From Begonia masoniana (lineage: Eukaryota > Streptophyta > Magnoliopsida > Cucurbitales > Begoniaceae): a stretch of 64,000 nt of DNA. Shown here piece by piece: positions 9,400 through 21,300 of the stretch. Numbering within the stretch: the first letter of the stretch is position 1; every line of letters starts with the position of its first letter. The DNA is taken from contig CM039514.1 in assembly GCA_022432975.1 (NCBI GenBank), forward strand, positions 7,609,519 to 7,673,518. The letters are read 5' to 3'. The position numbers and the translations under genes are program-made. The notes beneath the pieces are model-generated. The model saw only the letters and a list, made by a program, of their open reading frames with translations, searched no databases and was not told the origin of the DNA.

Positions 9400-12041
9400 A
9401 TATGGCACTTCAGTGCACGGCAAATTGGCACTTCGGTGCACGGCAAATATGGCACTTCGGTGCACGGCAATGGCACTTCGGTGCACCGGCAAATATGGCA
9501 CTTCGGTGCACGGCAAATTGGCACTTCAGTGCACGCAAATATGGCACTTCGGTGCACGGCAAATTGGCACTTCGTGCACGGCAAATATGGCACTTCGGTG
9601 CACGGCAAATTGGCACTTCGGTGCACGGCAAATATGGCACTTCGGTGCACGGCAAATTGGCACTTCGGTGCACGGCAAATTGGCACTTCAGTGCACGGCA
9701 AATTGGCACTTCAGTGCACGGCAAATTGGCACTTCAGTGCACGGCAAATATGGCACTTCGGTGCACGGCAAATTGGCACTTCGGTGCACGGCAAATTGGC
9801 ACTTCGGTGCACGGCAAATTGGCACTTCGGTGCACGGCAAATTGGCACTTCGGTGCACGGCAAATTGGCACTTCAGTGCACGGCAAATTGGCACTTCGGT
9901 GCACGGCAAATTGGCACTTCGGTGCACGGCAAATATGGCACTTCGGTGCACGGCAAATTGGCACTTCAGTGCACGGCAAATTGGCACTTCAGTGCACGGC
10001 AAATTGGCACTTCAGTGCACGGCAAATTGGCACTTCGGTGCACGGCAAATATGGCACTTCGGTGCACGGCAAATTGGCACTTCAGTGCACGGCAAATTGG
10101 CACTTCGTGCACGGAAAATTGGAACTTTAGTGCACGGCAAATATGGCACTTCGGTGCACGGCAAATATGGCACTTCGGTGCACGGCAAATTGGCACTTCG
10201 GTGCACGGCAAATTGGCACTTCGGTGCACGGCAAATATGGCACTTCGGTGCACGGCAATATGGCACTTCGGTGCACGGCAAATTGGCACTTCGTGCACGG
10301 CAAATTGGCACTTCAGTGCACGGCAAATATGGCACTTCGGTGCACGGCAAATATGGCACTTCGGTGCACGGCAAATATGGCACTTCGGTGCACGGCAAAT
10401 TGGCACTTCGGTGCACGGCAAATTGGCACTTCAGTGCACGGCAAATTGGCACTTCAGTGCACGGCAAATTGGCACTTCGGTGCACGGCAAATTGGCACTT
10501 CGGTGCACGGCAAATATGGCACTTCGGTGCACGGCAAATTGGCACTTCGGTGCACGGCAAATATGGCACTTCGGTGCACGGCAAATTGGCACTTCGGTGC
10601 ACGGCAAATATGGCACTTCGGTGCACGGCAAATTGGCACTTCGGTGCACGGCAAATTGGCACTTCGGTGCACGGCAAATTGGCACTTCGGTGCACGGCAA
10701 ATTGGCACTTCGGTGCACGGCAAATTGGCACTTCGGTGCACGGCAAATTGGCACTTCAGTGCACGGCAAATTGGCACTTCAGTGCACGGCAAATTGGCAC
10801 TTCAGTGCACGGCAAATTGGCACTTCAGTGCACGGCAAATTGGCACTTCAGTGCACGGCAAATTGGCACTTCAGTGCACGGCAAATTGGCACTTCGGTGC
10901 ACGGCAAATTGGCACTTCGTGCACGGCAAATTGGCACTTCGGTGCACGGCAATATGGCACTTCGGTGCACGGCAAATATGGCACTTCGGTGCACGGCAAA
11001 TATGGCACTTCGGTGCACGGCAAATTGGCACTTCAGTGCACGGCAAATTGGCACTTCAGTGCACGGCAAATATGGCACTTCGGTGCACGGCAAATATGGC
11101 ACTTCGGTGCACGGCAAATATGGCACTTCGGTGCACGGCAAATTGGCACTTCAGTGCACGGCAAATTGGCACTTCAGTGCACGGCAAATATGGCACTTCG
11201 GTGCACGGCAAATATGGCACTTCGGTGCACGGCAAATATGGCACTTCGGTGCACGGCAAATATGGCACTTCGGTGCACGGCAAATATGGCACTTCGGTGC
11301 ACGGCAAATATGGCACTTCGGTGCACGGCAAATATGGCACTTCGGTGCACGGCAAATATGGCACTTCGGTGCACGGCAAATATGGCACTTCGGTGCACGG
11401 CAAATATGGCACTTCGGTGCACGGCAAATATGGCACTTCGGTGCACGGCAAATATGGCACTTCGGTGCACGGCAAATATGGCACTTCGGTGCACGGCAAA
11501 TATGGCACTTCGGTGCACGGCAAATATGGCACTTCGGTGCACGGCAAATATGGCACTTCGGTGCACGGCAAATATGGCACTTCGGTGCACGGCAAATATG
11601 GCACTTCGGTGCACGGCAAATATGGCACTTCGGTGCACGGCAAATATGGCACTTCGGTGCACGGCAAATATGGCACTTCGGTGCACGGCAAATATGGCAC
11701 TTCGGTGCACGGCAAATATGGCACTTCGGTGCACGGCAAATATGGCACTTCGGTGCACGGCAAATATGGCACTTCGGTGCACGGCAAATATGGCACTTCG
11801 GTGCACGGCAAATATGGCACTTCGGTGCACGGCAAATATGGCACTTCGGTGCACGGCAAATATGGCACTTCGGTGCACGGCAAATATGGCACTTCGGTGC
11901 ACGGCAAATATGGCACTTCGGTGCACGGCAAATATGGCACTTCGGTGCACGGCAAATATGGCACTTCGGTGCACGGCAAATATGGCACTTCGGTGCACGG
12001 CAAATATGGCACTTCGGTGCACGGCAAATATGGCACTTCGT
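9400..12041 (+). repeat. About 110 tandem 23/24-bp units, each a UUCG-type hairpin
   Basis: The unit is TGGCACTTCGGTGCACGGCA plus AAT (23 bp) or AATA (24 bp). The core GCAC-TTCG-GTGC is a perfect 4-bp stem closing a TTCG loop. About 20 to 25 units carry TTCA instead, and a few have a three-base TTC loop; the stem is kept in nearly all. Units up to about 11180 mix both lengths and both loops. From there to the end about 35 consecutive units are identical 24-mers, showing very recent homogenisation or an assembly expansion. The array has no stop codons in several frames but is not a gene. Confidence 0.95.
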
Positions 12042-12702
12042 TCTTCATTACTTGCTAAGCTTAAGCTTACGTGTGGTGTGTGTGTTCTGTGGTGTAGGTT
12101 GACGACTGGAGTACAGGTTAGAGCTACGAGAAAAGTTGAGATTGGGACGTAGTCGTTGATGTACGCTGTATGCGGTGCGGGCAGTTGTTGGGGCGCCTCG
12201 GACCATGGTCTTCGGGAGTGTGGGCTTTGTATTTAATAGTATTGTAAATGTCTGTTGTGGAATTGTTGGAATGCGTAATGTTTTTGGTTGACAGTTCTGA
12301 GATAGCTATGTGTCAGGGTGAGGTTTTGCTAGTTAGGAATGTTAGTATTTTATAGTTTCCTACTTACTGTTGTTGAGGTTTTTTATATGTAGGATTGTTG
12401 AGTGGATAGTTGAAGAAGAATATTCTGGTTGGGAATTGGTTTGTGTGCAGGTACCTAGCATTTTGGAGGTGCCATTTTCAGGCGTTACTTTGCCGAAATT
12501 TTCGGGAAGGACGCCGTGGTGCTGAAAGGTTAGGGGTAAGGGAATTGATGTGTCTAGGCAGCTAGGTATGAAGTAAGAGAGTTTCGGGAGTTTAGTTTTA
12601 AATGCAGTTGTGTAAGCTCCTTTTATGTTTGGGAGTCAGTTTTAACGTGGGATTGGTTAGCAAAGTAGCGCTCCGAGCCAGGGTGGGTTCGAGGGTGTTA
12701 CA

Positions 12703-14410
12703 CATCTAGAGCCAGACATATTTCTAACCCTAGACAGTCCCCATATGTCACTATGAATAAGTGAAAAAGGTTTAGATGTCATGTATGCTAAAGTAGGATA
12801 AACATATCGCCTATGTTTTGCAAATTGACAAATCTCACATTGAAAGGAACCAATATTTTTATCCTTGAATAATGCAAGAAATAAGTGTTTCAAGTAACCA
12901 AAGCTAGGATGACCAAGTCTATAGTGCCATAACATAATTTCATTCTCTAAAGATAAAAAACTAGAGGAACATGATTTCTGAACTTGTTTACTCGAGAGGC
13001 TATCTAAGGCAAAGTAGTAAAGACCTCCGCTTTCTTTAGCATTTTCAATCATCTTCCTCGAGCATTGGTCCTGAAAAACACAACCAGTAGATACAAATTT
13101 GATTAAACAGTTAGAATCGTGAGTTATGTTATTAACAGACAATAGGATACAAGATAAGTTAGGCACATAAAGAACATTGTTTAAGATAAAGGAGGAAGAG
13201 ACAATGATAGAACATTTTCCAGCAATTGCAGACATTGAACTTTCTGTAATTTTGACTTTTTGATTTCCAGAACAAGGGAAATAGGTTGAAAACATATAAG
13301 AAGAACGGGTCATATGATCAGTGGCCCCTGAGTCAAAGATTCAAGGGTCGAATTTATCTAATGTGACACAAAACACTGCTGCATGAGTACCTTTTTGTGA
13401 TAGGGAAGATGATGGATTGAATGAGGTAGTAACAGACTGATGAGAACTCCATCACTTATACAATCGTTCTAGGTTTTCCTTGTTGAAGAAAGAATTGTCA
13501 CTAGATGATTGAGAGGCTGTAGGTGCTTCATCTAAGGCTTGGAAGCCTCTTTTGTTGTCGCGAGAGGATTTGTTGGTTTGAGTGAAGTCAGCAGGCTTGT
13601 CATGTAGCTTACAACACTTAGCTTTAACGTGTCCGAGTTTATGACAGAACTTTCAAAGTGGTCAATTTGAGCGCTTAGGATACCTCTGAGTAGACTTATC
13701 TGGCTTAGTGATCATCAATGCTGAGGTCTCTGCCGTAGGAGGGGTTGACTCATGGTCGAGCATCACCAGTCGACGACTTTATTCTCTTCGAACTTCAACA
13801 AACACCTCACGAGTGCTTGGAAGAGGATCTTGACCCAATATCCGTCCTCGCACCTCATCCAAGTCCTTGTTTAGGCCTACCAGGAAATCAACTACCCTTT
13901 ATTTCTAGACTGTTTTCTGAAATAAGGCACACTCTTTTGCACAGTGTCACTTGTAATCACAGAATAAATCAAACTATTGCCATAGAGTTTTGATATCAGT
14001 GTAGTATTGCATTACGCTCTTCTCTCCTTGTTTGGCCTTTCTCAATTAAGTCTTGATCTCAAAGAGTTGTCCAACTTTCCCAAAGTCATAGTAGGTATCT
14101 TTTACAGCCACTCAGATATCATTCGCAGTTGAAAGAAAGAGATAGGTCCGAGCAATATCTGTCTCCATTGAATTCATCAGCCAGGACATGACCATTGATT
14201 TCTCAGTCTCCTACCTGTCGTAGCTCTCACCTTCATCTTCAAGCTTCACTGCAGACCCGAAAAGGTAGCCAAATTTGCTCTTTCCTTGAACAAATAGTTT
14301 GACGAACTGAGACCATTGAAGAAAGTTACCCCATTTAACTTATGAGAGGTAATAGTGAAATTGTGATTAGAATCACTAGTGGAGATGGTGCCCAAATGTT
14401 ATTCTGCCAT
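12703..14410 (-). pseudogene. Copia gag, protease and N-terminal integrase
   Basis: Reading down from an ATG at 14408-14410, the minus strand gives a gag region (KLNGVNFLQWSQF block), a degenerate zinc knuckle (FCHKLGHVKAKC), the aspartic protease signature IFDSGATDHMT near 13310-13342, and the integrase zinc finger with LWHYRLGHP and CEICQFAKH (near 12826-12930). The integrase core begins (HSDIWG) and is cut at 12707 by the solo-LTR-like insertion. A stop early in gag and several later stops show it is dead. Confidence 0.85.
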
Positions 14411-14433
14411 GGAGAACTAATTTAGACAGAACA

Positions 14434-16662
14434 TGTTAGGACCCGACCCGATGAGCCCCGACGATAAGGATTCCCAAATTAGGAAGTGACCTCGAACGAC
14501 GTACTCAAAACGTACATTCCCTAAGTGGGAACTTCTAAACGACATATATCCTGCATTTCTTACGTGACATCGTAAATTAAGATATTTCCAATAACATCCA
14601 AACAATATACACGACAACCGAAATACATTTCATAAGTTGAAATATATTACATCATCTACATTATCACCAAATTCTTTACATCACCATCAAAATACTCGTG
14701 GAAGCGTAAAAGAAATAAATACTAATTAGATCACTACACGCGACATTTCACAAACCCAAAGACCATTCATCCATAATATTTCACATATGCATTTTGTACA
14801 CTTTACCTTGCCTTGATTTTTCCGTCATGGTGAACCTTCCTGTTATTTGAAAAATAGAGATATTCCACATAATAAGTCATTGGCCCAGTAAATAAATCTA
14901 GCGACTAGAATAGCTAGCCCAAACTCTATCCACATATCCAGGCCTATACGTCATCCTCCACTTATTATTGATTATTTTTTAAATCAACTTAAATAAATTT
15001 GTTTTGATTTGAAATCCATGTCATGTATATAAAAATGCAAGTATGTTCGTAATTCGAACAATTTAAAATCCATCAACCACATTTTAAAAATCTTCTCAAC
15101 AATTAAATAAATCCGATGCAATTAAAATAAATATTGCATGATTTAAAATCATCAATCCACTCTAAACTGACTCATATAACCATCACACACCTTACTTTCA
15201 CGGGTAAGGCTGTAGGACCCTACACATTGCTTCCCCGTGAGGTTTAGGAATTTTCATTACAAAGAGAATATATAGTTAATCTCCCAATCATTTTCATAGT
15301 CATACTTATCGCACACGAAGAGGCGAGTCCAGCCCAATGGGTTCTTATGTTACCACGAATTTCCTACTCACTCATTTCTAAATGCATGCTTTAAAACAGT
15401 TATAAAACGCGTGTCATATATTTTTAAAACAACGCACTCACCCATGCAATGATATTTGAAATCAATGGGTTCAATTCAATGCAATGGTTTTGAAAACCAA
15501 TTATGCTCAATTCAACGTAAATTATTGTTTCAACACATTTCAATAAAATATTTGAAATAACTTATTTTCACAATTCATTATCAATTTGAATAGAAACAAT
15601 TAGAAATTTCTCACTTCAACATTCAATTTCACTTCAATCATCTCAATCAAATCTATCATATCTAGATCCAAGATAATAATTAAAATTATCTCCACCTATC
15701 ATGGTAATAAAGTCTAATCTAACTATTCTAATCGTTAGAGATATTAATCGTATGTCGGTTCCTTCACTTTAACCAAAAATCTCCTCCGAATCTATCGATT
15801 TTTCCACCAATACGCTCCTCATAGCGAGCTGAACAACTTTCTCTAAAGGACGGATCAACAAATCTTACGTTTTTTCCTCCCTTTTTCTCTCTTTTTCCAC
15901 GAGTTTCTCTTCTCTCTCGGCTCTCTCTCCTTCTCTAGAAATTTTCTTTCTTCTCCTCTCTCTCTCTCTTCATTTTTCTTCGCTTTCTCCCTGCAAATTT
16001 CTTTTGTTTTAAGCTTCTTCTCTACATGAAACCACCATTAGCTGCCACCTTAACCCCTCATCAATAGTGTTTACTGGTTAATTTACCATTAAACCAATTT
16101 TTATCCAATAAAAAGACCAAATTGCCCTTGGTTTCTTGGAAAATTACCAAAATACCTAATTTAATTAACCCTTAATCATTCTTAGTTTTAATCTAACCCA
16201 ATTAGATTAGATTTAATCTAATTTTATTTCTTTAATCCTAATTATTAAAATAAAATTGTATGAATTTTTTTTACTTCCCCGGATGAACAGTATCCGTTCG
16301 ATCGGCACTGTAGCTTCGATCGATCGACAGTGGTTTTGTTTTTCAAAACCACTTTGTGTTTTTTTTTTCTATCATGAACAGTGAACAGTATGAATAGTAG
16401 ACGATTGATCGACACTGTAGCGCCGATCGATCGGCACCCTCTTGAGTATCAATCCTCAAAATCGCCAAAAAAGACGATCAATCGGCTAAAAGTGGCGACC
16501 GATCGACCCTACTTCGGGTTAAATTCTTCAAAATTGTTAAATTTTATCATTTTGATGCACCTTATCTTCTGTATAACTTCTACAACTCAATTTTGCATGT
16601 TATCCATAAAATATTCTCTATACATTGATCACAATATAACATTACAAGTTCAAACTGTTATA
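14434..16662. mobile_element. Putative solo LTR next to the copia gag start
   Basis: The block begins TGTTAGGACC and could end ...CTGTTATA, with the 5-mer GAACA on both sides (14429-14433 and 16663-16667). It is non-coding and AT-rich. Towards its far end it carries repeated GATCGATCG palindromes of a kind common in long plant LTRs. The end lacks the canonical CA, and without a second copy I cannot prove the boundaries. Confidence 0.4.
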
Positions 16663-16799
16663 GAACAACCACGGAGAAATTGGCAAAGGCAACAGTGGTT
16701 CACGTCACTTTCTTTCCAAATGAGGCACGAGTTCTCTATTGTCGTCCTTCAAGATACCATTCCAGGATTTGCTAACAGTAAGCTACCGAGAGATAGCAG

Positions 16800-17022
16800 C
16801 TTACTAAAGAAACCAACTAAAAAAAATGAGAGGGTAGAAGTCACTCATAAAGCTAGCTCAATGAGTGAGGGAATCCTCCTCATATTTATACAGTATCGTT
16901 TGTTTTAGTTAAGTCGATGTGAGACAACACCCGCCCACACGTCTAGCGTGATAGGTTTTTCTTTTCTTAACGTTTAACATGTTTAATCGATCCTCATATT
17001 GTACAGATTTAGCTCTGATATC
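16800..17022 (-). mobile_element. Small LTR fragment with primer-binding site
   Basis: On the plus strand this contains the words CCCACACGTCTAGCGTGATA and GTACAGATTTAGCTCTGATA also found in the LTR array at 29801-30410. The minus strand therefore reads a primer-binding-site-like TGATATCAGAGC followed by an LTR beginning TGTACA. The far end is degenerate. Confidence 0.6.
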
Positions 17023-17513
17023 ATAATATAGCTTAATTGATTTACTTACTCATTGATTAATAGTATATATACATGAATCGAACCTAGTAACAAAAGGAAA
17101 TAATAACTTAAATTAGGAAATAAAATAAATACATATATATAGATACAATTCTAATCCCTATAAAATCTACACATAGCTTAGTCAGTAACATATTTTAACA
17201 AAAAGTATTACCTGGATTCTTGGAGAATTGATTCTTACCTCGAGTCATGGCGAAGAGATCCCCTCGAGTGCTCTGATACCATATTACGAAGAAAAACATA
17301 AATAAGGGAAGAATGAGAAAGTCTCTTATTCTCATTAGAATAAGGGTTAAAATCATTTTAACCCTCGAAGTATGAATTTTTTTTAACAAAATCCTCAAAG
17401 TATGTTTATTCTAAAAAAAAAATCTTAAACTATCGAAAACGAACAAAAAAATCCCTGGTGGGGGTGTTCACTCTCCATTCACCTTCCATTTTCAATTTTA
17501 CACTAGAACGGGA
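17023..17513. other. Intergenic DNA without a recognised gene
   Basis: AT-rich sequence. A primer-binding-site-like word GCTCTGATACCA occurs near 17268 without an adjacent recognisable LTR, so it is probably another decayed retroelement scrap. Confidence 0.4.
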
Positions 17514-17828
17514 GTGTTCACCCTCCATTCATCCTCCGTGATTTATAAATTAATTTAAAAAATAATATTAAACGATATTCAATTTACTTGAAATTTTTAC
17601 CACATATTTACCACATAATGTAAAAATAATCTGGAAAGTTTCGTGATTTTCTAACACTTTTACGATTTATTGTAATTTTAATTAGTTATTTTATAAAATA
17701 ATTATAATAAATTATACAAGTGTTATAGAATCACAAAACCTTTCAGATTATCTTCTCATGATGTGATGAATATGTGGTAAAACTTTCAAATAAATTGAAT
17801 GACGTTTGGTATTTTTTTAAAATTAATA
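17514..17828. mobile_element. Foldback MITE, one end truncated
   Basis: The left arm (from GTGTTCACCCTCC at 17514 through about 17670) and the right arm (about 17715-17828) are inverted copies of each other. For example AATAATCTGGAAAGTTTCGTG pairs with the region around 17725-17750, and TACCACATATT pairs with AATATGTGGTA. The outermost part of the right arm is missing. A copy of the right arm with its outer end is present at 63690-63833. Confidence 0.75.
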
Positions 17829-18330
17829 CCAGTTCTTTTTTCACTTTACAAAGAAATGAGTATTAATATAAAAGTGCACCAATATACTCCACGTCATCAA
17901 TCTTTGTAACTTCCAATATATTTAATATAATTAATATTTATTATCATAGTATACATTGTTGAAAATGTGGATCAAAACAAAAAATTCAGTAAGCAAATAG
18001 CAAAACTTTTAATTACTGAAATATATCAACATAATCATTTAATTATTTTCACTAATTATTATAACAAAAAATCTTTACTCTTTTATCAAATTCTATTAAA
18101 ATTGCGTCATCTCATCAAACTCGAGTACTTTTAATTTGAATGATATGAGAATCTTAATAATGCTTCGTCTTCCAATTGTACATTTCACTTGAATTTCTCA
18201 AATATCTCACATTAAAGAAGATCGAATCAAATACCTAACATAGTCCAACCCGAAAACATTAATTTCCAATTAATATAATTCACAAGACAAAATGTCACGA
18301 ATAATATAATTCACAATGATAAAAAATATG
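17829..18330. other. Downstream flank of PTAR1, no gene seen
   Basis: Very AT-rich sequence between the MITE and the PTAR1 stop codon. The part nearest the stop is presumably the PTAR1 3' UTR. No other feature is recognised. Confidence 0.5.
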
Positions 18331-21300
18331 TCATATTGTATTGGAGTTCAATAAATAATCCCAAAGGAAGCATCTTTCAGGGCAGACATTGTGAAGCACA
18401 TTTCTTAGACTGGTTGCTTTCAGTTTCACTTCTACTTCAACTGCAGGAGATTCCTGGGATCCAATGAAAAATCATTTATTAGCATCAATTTGGAGAAGAT
18501 CAAATTGGGGTGGATTGATCTTTTACTTTTTTGTTCACCTTTTTCAACCATAGTAGATACGTAGCAGCATGTAATGCTTGAGCTTGAAAGTCGTCGAAGT
18601 CATTATCTGGAATAATCAAGCAAAAGTTGACGAGATTTAGTTCGCGATCCATGAATGAAAGAAGCTCGTCTATTAGGCAGGGATCAGAGGCTAATTGCTT
18701 TAGCCAACACGCAGAAAGGAACCGACGATGAAGCCAAAGAGCCTGTTTAAGATGAATGACATGAAAAGTTTTAGGTACAAATACGGATTAACATTATCAA
18801 GAGAAACAAAATCTTACAAAACCAGCAGATTCATCATTAGGAAAACTTACAAGTGTAAAGAAAAAAGATAAATATGATCCGGCAAACATTTTCTCAGAAC
18901 CCATACCAACCGTGGCTGATGTATAACTATTGTTGCATATTGTTACTATTTGCATGTAATTAACCATTCAATCGTTGTGTAGCTTTATGGTTTGATATTT
19001 GAATTATTATTCGTCGATTTTGGAACTTGCATATTGGTTGATACACATTGTTACAAGATAGATATCTCATAGTTTTAGGTTTATCACACACATATATATA
19101 GACGTGTGCGTGCGCGCTCACGAACATATAAACACAAATAAAATGGAATCCATTTCAAAGAACAAAGAAGGCGGAGTGAGGACCTCTCTTCCGACATAAA
19201 GCTTTATCAGTGCTTCATCCCAATCAAGTTCTTCCTGTTATGGTGACATCAAGATGTTAATTGACGCAAAAGATGCTGTATAAATTATGAGGCAGGCGCT
19301 ATAAAAGAAGTTACAACTATTTCTTTTTTTGGAAAGAACACTTGGCATATCACCTTAAAGAGGTAGTTGAAACCAGAAGAAGCAAATGCATGTTCAGAAA
19401 TCGAGTCCTCTAAAAGCTTGAGCAAAAGCTGCTGCACATTGTCAAGTTTTTAAATGGTGAGAGAGGATAACAGTCTAAAATACAAAAGCAACATTATTCA
19501 AAGAGAGAATCCACGTTCTAGCTCTATTTCTCCAATTTTTTTTATAGGTAAATAGCCTAGGAACTCAAAAAATTCTCAACTAATCAAAATGGTTCGATAC
19601 TTGAACATGAGAACATTAAGATCATAACATCATGGGAAGTGCGAATAAATACTTACTCTGCGATAGTGAAAGCAACAATTATCAGCAACATGCAATTCTC
19701 CCCATTTTCTTGTTTTTTTAAATTCATGCAATACCTGACACATTGGGTTTGCATACTATTAGTCAAGACGTGAAATTTAAGGATTAGAGAAATACAAAAC
19801 AACTTTGAGTTTAGACATACTTTTTATAGCACATGAAACCTATCCTTTTTCACACTACTTGCACTTTGTCCAACATTAACAAATGAATACATTGCAATAC
19901 TGCAATAACTATGAGGTGCTTTTTGCAAATCAAGATTATATAATTTAACGTCCAACTGTTTTGAAGCCAAAAAAAAAAAAAAAAAAAAAAAACAAAGAAA
20001 ACCTGCTCTTTCGACATGTAGGAAACTAACCAGCAACGGTGGTTCCACGCACGGTAATTCATTTTTGATCTCTGCAAAACAATAGAGTGTCTACTCAAGC
20101 AAATATCACTTCCACATAAACAATCACTCTGAAGACAAATTTAATACTGAATGCGAGAGGAGTCCAAAACTAAAATAAAGTAAATAAAAATAAAAGTGCT
20201 AAGATTACTCTCACGTAATCCAACAAACACATCAGTTATCAAGGTCATCGAAAACATTCCTGAAGTTCTTCACATGGATATACAATTAGCCAAGAGAAAG
20301 AAAAGTTAAGTCCATTGCAACTCTAGAGCCGTCCCGTCGTTGTTCACTAAGGCAATTTTCACAACAATCGTCGTAAAGCCGTTCAAACCTTAACGTCAAA
20401 ACTAAAGAACTCGTAACTAAGAATTTCTTACACTTAAATACTTTCATTGAGCATTTTGTCAAGCATTTCACATTCAACTTACCAAACCTCCATTAGCGGA
20501 GTTTCCTAAAACCTCGAAAATTTCATAAAACCCAACATTTCTCAACGAATCATTAACGTCGTCCAATAACGCCCATACGTCCTTATATTCTCAAATACGG
20601 TAAACCTATCGATTTTTAAACTCTAATCTACGTTTTAACAAAACCCTAACCTCAACCCTAATCGTTTCAAACTCTAGAAATCGAAGTAAACCTAAAACCC
20701 TAAAATCGTACCTAGGGTTGGGTTTGGAGAGAAATGTGAATGGTCGAGTCCGCTCGGGAGGGGATCGCCGGTTGAAAATAGGAGAAACGCCGTGAGGGAG
20801 AGATGAATCGTCGGAGAACGCAAGAGGGAGAGAAAAAAAAAGAAACTTAGTGCTAGAGGAATAAGTGAAAAGTTTCTTTTAAATTAAATTGACTTTGCAA
20901 TTACCCTTTTCGTCCTCCTTTGTTTTTATTTTATTTCGTCTTTCGTTTCGTTAATTAACCGACGATTCAGTTTCTCTCCNNNNNNNNNNNNNNNNNNNNN
21001 NNNNNNNNNNNNNNNNNNNNNNNNNNNNNNNNNNNNNNNNNNNNNNNNNNNNNNNNNNNNNNNNNNNNNNNNNNNNNNNGAGCTTATTAGAGACAGTTAG
21101 AAACAATTATCTTTTCTTTTCAATCAAAATATAGAGGTACACTCGGACATTCAAAGCTTCCTACTTGACATCTTTAATATGGATGAGAGATCTAAGAATC
21201 TAAAGTTAATATCAAGACCATGAGTGTTGGCTATTTTTTGGGCTTTTTGCTTCATCGCAATGCTGCTATCTTCGATGATAAAGAACCAATTACAAATCTT

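Larger units (their letters stand above)
7905..12702 (+). mobile_element. 4.8-kb solo-LTR-like unit containing a hairpin tandem array
   Basis: The unit starts TGTAACACCC and ends GGGTGTTACA and is flanked by the exact 5-bp duplication CATCT (7900-7904 and 12703-12707), inside the integrase of the copia element. It has no visible primer-binding site, polypurine tract or coding region, so a solo LTR is the simplest reading. These termini and the great length recall LTRs of the Tekay/Del chromovirus group of Ty3/gypsy, but that assignment is from general knowledge of the family, not a search. More than half of its length is the 23/24-bp array at 9400-12041. Orientation is assumed. Confidence 0.75.
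3420..14410 (-). mobile_element. Decayed Ty1/copia retrotransposon split by later insertions
   Basis: Read on the minus strand from 14410 downwards, the pieces give copia order: gag, protease, integrase, reverse transcriptase. They are interrupted exactly at target-site duplications belonging to three younger elements: 7905-12702, 6277-7145 and 4008-5669. Removing those elements restores collinearity of the conserved blocks, which is strong evidence for nesting. The element is dead, with several in-frame stops and frameshifts. No RNase H end or 3' LTR could be found below 3420. The 5' LTR was not securely identified because another LTR-like unit begins at 14434. Confidence 0.85.

Noticed and set aside
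9400..12041. Resemblance to a CRISPR array
   Set aside because: Units are directly head-to-tail with no unique spacers, and the window is plant nuclear DNA.
9329..12152. Very long open reading frames (up to about 900 codons) on both strands of the 23/24-bp array
   Set aside because: They arise because the repeat unit lacks stop codons in several frames. They overlap in multiple frames and strands and have no gene context.
16381..16908. 175-codon open frame on the plus strand
   Set aside because: It crosses a putative LTR boundary and repeat-rich sequence and resembles no protein.
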